This document shows positions 58,469 through 64,000 of a stretch of DNA of 64,000 bases, piece after piece. A program made the translations under genes and the position numbers. The notes beneath the pieces were generated by a model that saw only the letters and a program-made list of their open reading frames with translations, did not search any database and was not told where the DNA came from. The stretch lies in NCBI GenBank assembly GCA_016869535.1, contig VGDX01000004.1, positions 93,199-157,198 on the forward strand, in the 5' to 3' direction. How positions within the stretch are numbered: position 1 is the first letter of the stretch; each line of letters starts with the position of its first letter. The DNA is from Alphaproteobacteria bacterium (lineage in GTDB: Bacteria; Pseudomonadota; Alphaproteobacteria; Rhizobiales; Methyloligellaceae).

Positions 58469-59560
58469 TCATCCTCTGTGCTTCTCTAGCTTGAGGATCG
58501 CCGCGCCTGCGAGCGCATCCGTGCGTGCGCAATAGCGCTCGATGATGCGATGGATCGACTCGATGGTGTGGCCGGTGATCGGTCTGATCTCTTGCGGCGT
58601 GCAGCCCGCCTCGGAGAGGCGCGTGACGGCCGTGCCACGAAGATCGTTGAAGGTCCGATCCGCAATGCCAGCCTCGATCTTCGCCTCGCTGAAACGGGAG
58701 CCGAGATCGTTCGCCGTATCCCAAGGCTGCCCGTTGGGTCTGGTCAGGATGATCGGACTTATACGCGGCAACGTTTCGAGAAGCGCAGCAAGCCGTCGTG
58801 TAACCGGGATAGACACCGGACGCCCCTTCGGGCAACACCTCGTGATGCTCTTTGAAGGCGTCCAGCGTATCCAGCCCAAGGGCGAAAGTGGCGTAGGCGT
58901 CGGGTCGTAAGCCTTCCACGTCAGGGCCACGATGTCGCCTTGGCGCAAGCCCGTCTCCGCCGCCAGCGTAAGCGCCGATTGAAGATGCTCCGCCGCGGTC
59001 GCGTTAAACGCGGCGATATGGTGATCCTCCCAAATCAGATCGGCACGGTCGCCGTAGTAAAGCCGCTCGATCCGCTCTGGCGGTCGGTAGGTCGTCATCG
59101 CCCTATCCCGCGCCCAGGCGATAATCCGCATGAGCACCGTCCAAGCGTAATCAGCTTGGCGTGCACTTGATGCCATGCTGTCGCGCCAATCGAGGAAGTC
59201 CTTGGTCACGCGAGGGTCGTTAAGAGCGGCGATGGGAAGGTCGCCGAACTTGTCCTCGATCTTGCGGATGATCTTCTGGTAGTCAGCGCGCGTGCGTTCC
59301 CTAAGCTTGGTGAACGCAGGCGCCTGCATGAAAGCGGTTATGATCGCCTTGAACGTGTTCGGATTGGCCCTGCCGCGCCGCTCCGCCTTCGCCTGATTAT
59401 ACGAGGCGATGAGAAGCTCGACGGCTTCAGGGCTCTCGTGCCCGCCTTCAAGCCTGATGGCGCCGCGGCCGCGTCCGAGGTAGGCGTATTCCTTGATCGT
59501 GCCATCACCAAGGGTAGCCTTGACCCAATTGATACCCTTAAGCTTGAGCCTGATGCGCAC
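58469..59560 (-). CDS. Tyrosine recombinase (integrase) of a tRNA-Cys-integrated element
   Basis: 363 residues. An N-terminal core-binding domain (about 90-180) precedes the catalytic part: Arg in ETGLRQGDIVALTW near residue 205, NDLRGTAVTRLSEAGC near 315, ITGHTIESIHRIIERY near 335 with the His and final Tyr. The first Lys-rich strand region is odd (WIRWTPSKSITRCCPKGRPV), with extra residues between Arg I and box II. It faces the tRNA-Cys, whose 3-prime end it probably recombines with. Overlaps the small upstream gene by 23 bases. Confidence 0.9.
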   Translation of the reverse strand: MRIRLKLKGINWVKATLGDGTIKEYAYLGRGRGAIRLEGGHESPEAVELLIASYNQAKAERRGRANPNTFKAIITAFMQAPAFTKLRERTRADYQKIIRKIEDKFGDLPIAALNDPRVTKDFLDWRDSMASSARQADYAWTVLMRIIAWARDRAMTTYRPPERIERLYYGDRADLIWEDHHIAAFNATAAEHLQSALTLAAETGLRQGDIVALTWKAYDPTPTPLSPLGWIRWTPSKSITRCCPKGRPVSIPVTRRLAALLETLPRISPIILTRPNGQPWDTANDLGSRFSEAKIEAGIADRTFNDLRGTAVTRLSEAGCTPQEIRPITGHTIESIHRIIERYCARTDALAGAAILKLEKHRG

Positions 59561-59747
59561 GTTGCTGCCGCCTCCACTCTTCTAGCGCGGTTAGACTCTC
59601 CGGCTCCTGGTCCTCTGCAATGCCAATCTCAATCGTGATCGACTCCGGGGTGATCTTGATTGCTTTCGGTTCGTGTCCAGCCGCGCGCACGCCTTTGAGA
59701 GCCTTAGTCACATCACTTTGGCGGAACGGGCTGGACGTGCGTGACAT
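59538..59747 (-). CDS. Small partner protein of the integrase
   Basis: 69 residues (MSRTSSPFRQSDVTKALKGV ...). The pattern FRQSDVTKALKGVRAAGHEP, then a short strand KITPESITIEIGIAEDQEPE and an acidic tail, recurs just upstream of integrases in alphaproteobacterial elements. It may be an excision or accessory factor; no direct evidence. Overlaps the integrase start by 23 bases, so the two are coupled. Confidence 0.6.
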   Translation of the reverse strand: MSRTSSPFRQSDVTKALKGVRAAGHEPKAIKITPESITIEIGIAEDQEPESLTALEEWRRQQRAHQAQA

Positions 59748-59873
59748 TGGTCGGCTAGCTCACTAATGCTTTAAACAGGGAGGGGAAGCCTGCCCTTCGT
59801 TCTCACCATCTGAGCATCCATCTTACGCTTGGCGGCAAATATGGAAATCGGAGCGCCGAAAACGGCGCTCCAA

Positions 59874-60584
59874 TTACCGATCCGATTGGCGATCTCTTCC
59901 CGACCTGGACCCGCCTTTGGTTCCGGGACGCTTCCACTCCTCAGGGGCCGTTTCCTTCCACAGAGCCTTAAGCTGCCGATCCGACACGGTCGCGTGCTTA
60001 GCTCTGACAGCGCCGAGAAAATCCTGTCGGCGCATTGGTTGGCCTGGGGAGGCTTGATTGTGACCGGCCATTACCTGCACCGCGGTTGCGCGCAAGGCCG
60101 CCGAACTCGGTGCCCGCAACTTGAACCATTCATTGACCTGCTTTTCTCCGACGAACAGTGGCGCATTTGCCAACCAGCGGTCCAGGCTTCCATCCCGAAA
60201 CGACCCTGCTCTGACGGCGAAAATGCCATCCCCAATTGACCTTTCGGCATCGTGATGTTCCAGCGGCACCGGTCCCCAAGCGTATTTCCTTATTTCAAAT
60301 GCCTTGCCGCCGATTGGCTCCGTAGCAAACGCCGTGACCCTGCCTACCATGAGCGCAGCCCTAAGGACTTCAATGAGGCGATCGGTGTCGCATTCGGCGC
60401 GCACGTACCGGCCCTGAATGTTCGGCGCCAAGAACTGTAAGTCCCGGGCTAAATGAATCAAAACGCCCTGGACGAGCTCATCGAGGCCCTTCCCGGCCTG
60501 CTGTTCTATTCGCTCTATTAGCCATGCCCATGGCCTCAATCCGCTAAGGCTTCGTGGGCTGGGCTCAAGCAAACTGGGGGCCAT
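59874..60584 (-). CDS. Element-encoded protein with LWKxxAPxEWKRPG tail, function unknown
   Basis: 236 residues. Helical N-terminal half (EQQAGKGLDELVQGVLIHLA), a middle stretch FAVRAGSFRDGSLDRWLANA, and a C-terminal domain MRRQDFLGAVRAKHATVSDR QLKALWKETAPEEWKRPG that I have seen repeatedly in hypothetical proteins of integrative elements. The tail is basic (RSGRDRQSDR). A DNA-binding role is a guess. Stands apart from the integrase by 126 bases and from the next gene by 176 bases. Confidence 0.55.
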   Translation of the reverse strand: MAPSLLEPSPRSLSGLRPWAWLIERIEQQAGKGLDELVQGVLIHLARDLQFLAPNIQGRYVRAECDTDRLIEVLRAALMVGRVTAFATEPIGGKAFEIRKYAWGPVPLEHHDAERSIGDGIFAVRAGSFRDGSLDRWLANAPLFVGEKQVNEWFKLRAPSSAALRATAVQVMAGHNQASPGQPMRRQDFLGAVRAKHATVSDRQLKALWKETAPEEWKRPGTKGGSRSGRDRQSDR

Positions 60585-60760
60585 TACTTAGGACTGGATA
60601 ATCAGCTTAACGCAGGTCCGTTGTATCAGGAGTGCATAGAGTGAGGAAACGAGGAGACGCTCAAGACTGTGCCTTGGTTGCCGACGTGGCCTGTGCGATT
60701 ACATTTGAAACCACTATCCGTTCCTTGCGAGCTTGTGTCGGAGGGGTGCAGCGGTGCTAG

Positions 60761-61186
60761 CTATTGTCCCGCAATCTGCTCAACCTGTTCACTTTCGTTA
60801 GCAAACATCTGAGCGGTTTGTGCGAGAGCCTTTGACACCCACTCTAATTCCTTCCGAAGCTGCCGGCTGGCCACGTCGCCCCGCTTCATGACGCTCCTGA
60901 TCCGATCTTGGTTTTCATGAATGAGAATATGGATTTCCATTAGGCGTCGAACCTTCCTGAAGACATTGTCGGAGATTGAACTGGGTCCGTAATAGTGATC
61001 AGGAATACGCTCGTTGCCGAGCAGTTCCCCCAAAGCCGGTATGCGGCCCCAATAGCATCCATATTCTGATATCAGCACGTTACCCTCCATCGAGAACGGG
61101 CCTGCAGAACCACGCCCCGAAGACCGATCCGACTTAGCCGCCAACCTGCACACTCTTTGGTAATCAGGACCGCCCCAAAGCCGCAT
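60761..61186 (-). CDS. Helical protein of unknown function (operon gene 4)
   Basis: Up to 141 residues; the start may instead be ATG 61090 (MEGNVLISEYGCYWGRIPAL). The part from there is well formed: GRIPALGELLGNERIPDHYY followed by long helices (KVRRLMEIHILIHENQDRIR, KELEWVSKALAQTAQMFANE). No family recognised. It overlaps or adjoins the 455-residue gene upstream and so is the last gene of a leftward four-gene operon beginning at 63.6 kb. Confidence 0.5.
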   Translation of the reverse strand: MRLWGGPDYQRVCRLAAKSDRSSGRGSAGPFSMEGNVLISEYGCYWGRIPALGELLGNERIPDHYYGPSSISDNVFRKVRRLMEIHILIHENQDRIRSVMKRGDVASRQLRKELEWVSKALAQTAQMFANESEQVEQIAGQ

Positions 61187-62528
61187 CTACCAAACAGCCT
61201 TGCAGCCACACGTAGCCGCGCACGTCACTTCCCCACACCGGTCGTTCTTCGGTCCGCCATGCATGGTTGGCGACGTACAGTTCGATGTCTAGGTCGATGT
61301 CAGCATCACCGGGCTTCGGCAGTCTTGCCACCGTTGCCGTGAACCTGGTGATTGATTGGTCGAAAACAGTAACAGTCTCGACCGCCTTGACCGGCCCTTG
61401 GAATTGATAATCGTCCGGGGCCTCCTCCTCATCGCCTGGAAGCAGAATCGCGGCCCCCTCTGTTTGCAACTCCATTGGAGTGATTTCGTCCAACTCGGAT
61501 GTTTCCACTCTGAGCTTGCGGATAGCATCTGGGTCGGTGATCAAAATCGGTTCGGGATGGACGACTTCAGCAGCGTATACGAGTCCGGCCAGGGCGAATT
61601 CAGCCTGCTGACCGATGCGCAAACGATCGCGATACGCGTAGTACCGGGTGTCGAAAAATGTCAGCAAGGGCCCTTCGCTGTTAGGCGGACATGCTTTGAT
61701 CCAGGCCTCGACGCCATTGGACCAGGGGATGATTTCCATGACCGTTAGCGTGTATCGGGCGCCCGTGATGACAAAGGGATAGCTGGACATCAGAACTTGA
61801 CTGACCGCCCCACTCTCTTCCAGACCAGAAATTACTGAGAGCCCGCAAAGCGGCGACTCGGGCCACACAAGCCCAATTGATTCGCCGGCGGCTAGGATTC
61901 CGTCGCTGCCGGACCTTCTGTCAGAGGGGTGAGGATCGATGCAACGGCCATGCGTCAGCATGAGTGGCGACAACCGCTGCACGAATTCCTCTACGTTTTC
62001 CGATAAGCACCCCCAGTGGTCGCCGTGGTTTTGATAAGGCATGAATTTCTCCGGAGGCAGGCTCGGCTTGTTGTCACCCACCTCGTCGCTATCACAGGCC
62101 ACGGATTTCTTCGCTTCCTCCAGAAAACCCCTCATACTTTGGCTCTTTGCCAGGAGGGCGCTTAGGCTGGCGTATTGTTTAGCAGCCTCGTGGCATCCGT
62201 AGTCCCTGGCACCGCCTTCCATCGCGGCCAGGAACGCCCGCATCTTGGGCTTGGTCTCGCCTATTCCCTTGGCGGCCTCTTCCGCGAGATCGACGTATGA
62301 CTTTGCAATACGGTTCCCGTCTCCCGCCGGCCCTCCCCTCCCACGATGCTCTTGCGCCTTTTGTGCCTCCTTTGTCAGCTCGTTTGCGCGTCCCCGCGCA
62401 CTCAGCCTCTCGAACCTTTCGGCACTCTGCAAAAGGCGCCTCCTTTCTCGCAGACTCAAATTCGGATCGGCCGCTATCTCCCTCAGCCTCACCGCTATCC
62501 GTGCCTGCTGCTCTGCGCTGAAAAGCAT
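61164..62528 (-). CDS. Large protein of unknown function (operon gene 3)
   Basis: 454 residues from ATG 62528, 2 bases after the stop of the gene upstream. The first 170 residues are helical and charged (EIAADPNLSLRERRRLLQSA, EEAAKGIGETKPKMRAFLAA). A linker leads to a beta-rich C-terminal half with EAWIKACPPNSEGPLLTFFD, TRYYAYRDRLRIGQQAEFAL and LAGLVYAAEVV, a pattern recalled from uncharacterised OB-like domains where an FFDT..Y motif precedes a strand pair. No catalytic motif is visible. Codon use is less GC-rich than the core genes. Function unknown. Confidence 0.6.
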   Translation of the reverse strand: MLFSAEQQARIAVRLREIAADPNLSLRERRRLLQSAERFERLSARGRANELTKEAQKAQEHRGRGGPAGDGNRIAKSYVDLAEEAAKGIGETKPKMRAFLAAMEGGARDYGCHEAAKQYASLSALLAKSQSMRGFLEEAKKSVACDSDEVGDNKPSLPPEKFMPYQNHGDHWGCLSENVEEFVQRLSPLMLTHGRCIDPHPSDRRSGSDGILAAGESIGLVWPESPLCGLSVISGLEESGAVSQVLMSSYPFVITGARYTLTVMEIIPWSNGVEAWIKACPPNSEGPLLTFFDTRYYAYRDRLRIGQQAEFALAGLVYAAEVVHPEPILITDPDAIRKLRVETSELDEITPMELQTEGAAILLPGDEEEAPDDYQFQGPVKAVETVTVFDQSITRFTATVARLPKPGDADIDLDIELYVANHAWRTEERPVWGSDVRGYVWLQGCLVDAALGRS

Positions 62529-62530
62529 CT

Positions 62531-62779
62531 CTAGCCTCCGCTTCCCATGCGATAAGCCTCTTCCGCATATTGGTTGAGAACGGAGCACAGGGCATCTTCA
62601 AAGCTTTCGACCCCACCCCTGGTGATGAGCTTCGAAAGGAAAGGTCCGTCAGGTTCCAAGTACGACCAAGACCAAATTGAGCGGTCGCCGAACTTCTCCT
62701 CCATGACTCTGCCACGGACAAACCCTTCCCTATCGGAGAGAGTGTAGAACACGCCGTTATGAGCGAGGCAGAGGATCAT
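62531..62779 (-). CDS. Small protein of unknown function (operon gene 2)
   Basis: 82 residues (MILCLAHNGVFYTLSDREGF ... YAEEAYRMGSGG). A Trp-rich centre (DRSIWSWSYLEPDGPFLSKL) and a helical end suggest a small folded domain. No family recognised. It lies 40 bases after the zinc-ribbon gene and 2 bases before the 454-residue gene, so it is co-transcribed with both. Confidence 0.5.
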   Translation of the reverse strand: MILCLAHNGVFYTLSDREGFVRGRVMEEKFGDRSIWSWSYLEPDGPFLSKLITRGGVESFEDALCSVLNQYAEEAYRMGSGG

Positions 62780-62819
62780 CTGGGGAAACCAGCCTGAGTT
62801 GGTGCAACGCGGAGCCGCA

Positions 62820-63599
62820 TCACCAGAATTGAGGAAAGAAACGATTCAAAAGTTTGTATTCCTCTTGCCAGTTCGGAAAGATTCTTGAGAACTCATTCAT
62901 GAACCGGAAAACCTTGTCGGGGAGCTTTTCACCGGCGCGCCCATATCCATCGTAGTCCAGCGCTTTGGCGAGTTCGTAGGCTTCGCTCTGAAACCTTTGC
63001 AGCCGAGATCGCTCGCTAGAAAACCAGCCGGAGCCTTTGGCATACTTCGATGCTGCGACGAGGACATCCTGCGCCTTCCGAAACGACTTAGGTGCGAGAT
63101 TTTGAAGTTGTGTGGCAGCCGCATAGTCGGTGACCGCGGTTCCTGGAGGCATTATTTCGATTCGTGCCCTACCCTCCTCCTGTGCCGGCTCGTCGACTTT
63201 GCCGATGGGACCACTAGCACCCGCGGCAATCTTGGCTTTGCATCCTGGGCAAATGACCGTTCCTCTTCCTGTGGCGGGGAGCCTCAGTTTCTGGCCACAC
63301 TTAGGACACTCAATGACGGGCCTTTGCTTGGCGAGGAGAGCCAGTATCGCCTCATCCTGTCGGATAGCCTCTCGAAACTTATCCTCTTGATCACGCGGTA
63401 AAAGGGGGGCGCGCCCAGAAGCCTTAATACTGGCTGCTATCTCGCCCAGCGTATCTGTGGAAAAGTAGTGATCCGAAAGCGCAAGGGAGTAAACGAAGTC
63501 ATCTTCGGTTTGGGGAACGAAGCCACACTCCGGGCACCGGGTGAAGGAACCAAATTTCTTCGCGCCGCACTTTGCACAAAGGGCAACAGTCATACCCAA
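62820..63599 (-). CDS. Double zinc-ribbon protein (operon gene 1)
   Basis: 259 residues. The first zinc ribbon is CAKCGAKKFGSFTRCPECGF (residues 8-27), the second is CPKCGQKLRLPATGRGTVICPGCKAK (about 100-125), two CxxC knuckles each. Between them is a helical segment, and the C-terminal 110 residues form another (KAQDVLVAASKYAKGSGWFS, GEKLPDKVFRFMNEFSRIFP). Zinc ribbons of this kind bind nucleic acid or proteins; no catalytic domain is seen. Probable first gene of the operon, divergent from the XRE regulator over 140 bases. Confidence 0.65.
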   Translation of the reverse strand: MGMTVALCAKCGAKKFGSFTRCPECGFVPQTEDDFVYSLALSDHYFSTDTLGEIAASIKASGRAPLLPRDQEDKFREAIRQDEAILALLAKQRPVIECPKCGQKLRLPATGRGTVICPGCKAKIAAGASGPIGKVDEPAQEEGRARIEIMPPGTAVTDYAAATQLQNLAPKSFRKAQDVLVAASKYAKGSGWFSSERSRLQRFQSEAYELAKALDYDGYGRAGEKLPDKVFRFMNEFSRIFPNWQEEYKLLNRFFPQFW

Positions 63600-63691
63600 A
63601 CCTCCTAAAGATCAGTGAGATTCAGGTGTTTGTCAGCAGTCTGGCGCACGAAGACATCCCCCGATGGCCTTAGCCTCGATCAGGCTGTGTT

Positions 63692-63734
63692 GCATTATAG
63701 TGCGTCGCATTAAATTGCACACCCTGTCGCATTA
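63692..63734. promoter_or_regulatory. Candidate operator with three GCATTA boxes
   Basis: GCATTA recurs at 63692, 63707 and 63729; the last two share TCGCATTA. A further GTGC...GCAC inverted pair overlaps the middle box. The site lies between the divergent zinc-ribbon gene and the XRE regulator gene, where autoregulation is expected. The boxes are short, so chance cannot be excluded. Confidence 0.4.
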
Positions 63735-63739
63735 TCCTC

Positions 63740-63916
63740 ATGCCAGAGGACGTGCGACGGATGGTGGGCGAAAACGTTAGGCGGCTCCGAGTCACTGCGG
63801 GGCTTAGTCAGGCGGAGCTTGCGGCGCGCATGGGTGTAGACCGAAGCTATGTCAGTGGCTTAGAGCAAGGGCATGACCTGCCCCCATCGAGTGGTCCAGT
63901 TGCAATGTTAGTTTAG
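63740..63916 (+). pseudogene. XRE-family regulator, truncated
   Basis: 58 codons from ATG 63740. MVGENVRRLRVTAGLSQAEL, AARMGVDRSYVSGLEQG is a standard helix-turn-helix (residues 8-44), but from residue 45 the sequence HDLPPSSGPVAMLV departs from the family, which goes on with NPT and a further 20-40 residues. The break coincides with TGACCTGCCCCC at 63874, the kind of sequence that ends insertion sequences. The helix-turn-helix survives but its last helices do not. Confidence 0.65.
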
Positions 63917-64000
63917 CGGCGTCCTGGGCGCCAGCGGGATCGTGGCCGTCGGAGCGGTTTGAGTGCGCGCAGACGGCCACGCTGCCAGGGCAGGCACGAA
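63874..64000. mobile_element. Possible insertion-sequence end
   Basis: From TGACCTGCCCCC onward the sequence no longer belongs to the XRE gene and carries no recognisable gene in the remaining 127 bases. TGACCTGCCCC-type ends occur on several insertion sequences. The inner part must lie beyond the window, so neither the second end nor a transposase can be checked here. Confidence 0.35.

Overview
The window reads as chromosome of an alphaproteobacterium, most likely of the order Hyphomicrobiales (Rhizobiales). The support is gene order (gyrA-coaD-PPIase-PPIase-queA-tgt; yajC-secD-secF; serS-tatC-tatB-tatA; scpB-scpA-nagZ-SPOR-argS-dgt; valS-popZ-tolC-PIMT), high GC, a PopZ homologue, an ExoR-like Sel1 protein, and a GCATGATC...GATCATGC palindromic repeat of a type I associate with this order. 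No rRNA and no CRISPR array is visible; the only tRNA seen is tRNA-Cys.

Layout. 0-7 kb: a leftward operon gyrA-coaD-two cyclophilins-queA-tgt (DNA topology, CoA synthesis, protein folding, tRNA queuosine). 7-13 kb: PRC-barrel protein, ssb with DnaA-box-like and LexA-like sites upstream, MAPEG and DUF2585 membrane proteins, a chimeric gene remnant, uvrA. 13-25 kb: an accessory stretch of small secreted, lipoprotein and membrane genes, with two kinds of palindromic repeats, a ZIP-like transporter interrupted by a cyclic-nucleotide-binding domain, a pentapeptide-repeat membrane protein, a toxin-antitoxin pair with a frameshifted toxin, and gene fragments joined at apparent deletion junctions. 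25-31 kb: trmFO, a squalene/phytoene-synthase-family protein, secF-secD-yajC, and a DUF815 ATPase with a frameshift. 31-46 kb: envelope and housekeeping block (NlpD-like, pcm, serS, tatCBA, an orphan ABC ATPase, scpB-scpA, nagZ, SPOR protein, argS, dgt). 46-58 kb: erpA, xth, exoR-like, ilvD, a tandem pair of unknown membrane proteins, valS, popZ, tolC, a second PIMT.

At 58.34 kb a tRNA-Cys gene is followed at once by a tyrosine integrase facing it. From there to the window end (at least 5.6 kb) lies an integrated element: integrase, small partner protein, unknown helical proteins, a compact four-gene operon ending in a double zinc-ribbon protein, and a divergent XRE regulator cut short by what looks like the end of an insertion sequence. 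This operon is the best candidate here for an undescribed system; its function cannot be read from sequence alone.

A recurring theme is broken genes: three small frameshifts (18.71, 30.99, 50.40 kb), two head-to-tail chimeras of unrelated genes (10.08 and 23.69 kb), one truncated 5-prime fragment (13.47 kb) and a truncated regulator (63.87 kb). This is either active gene decay or partly sequencing error; the chimeras are harder to explain as error than the single-base shifts.
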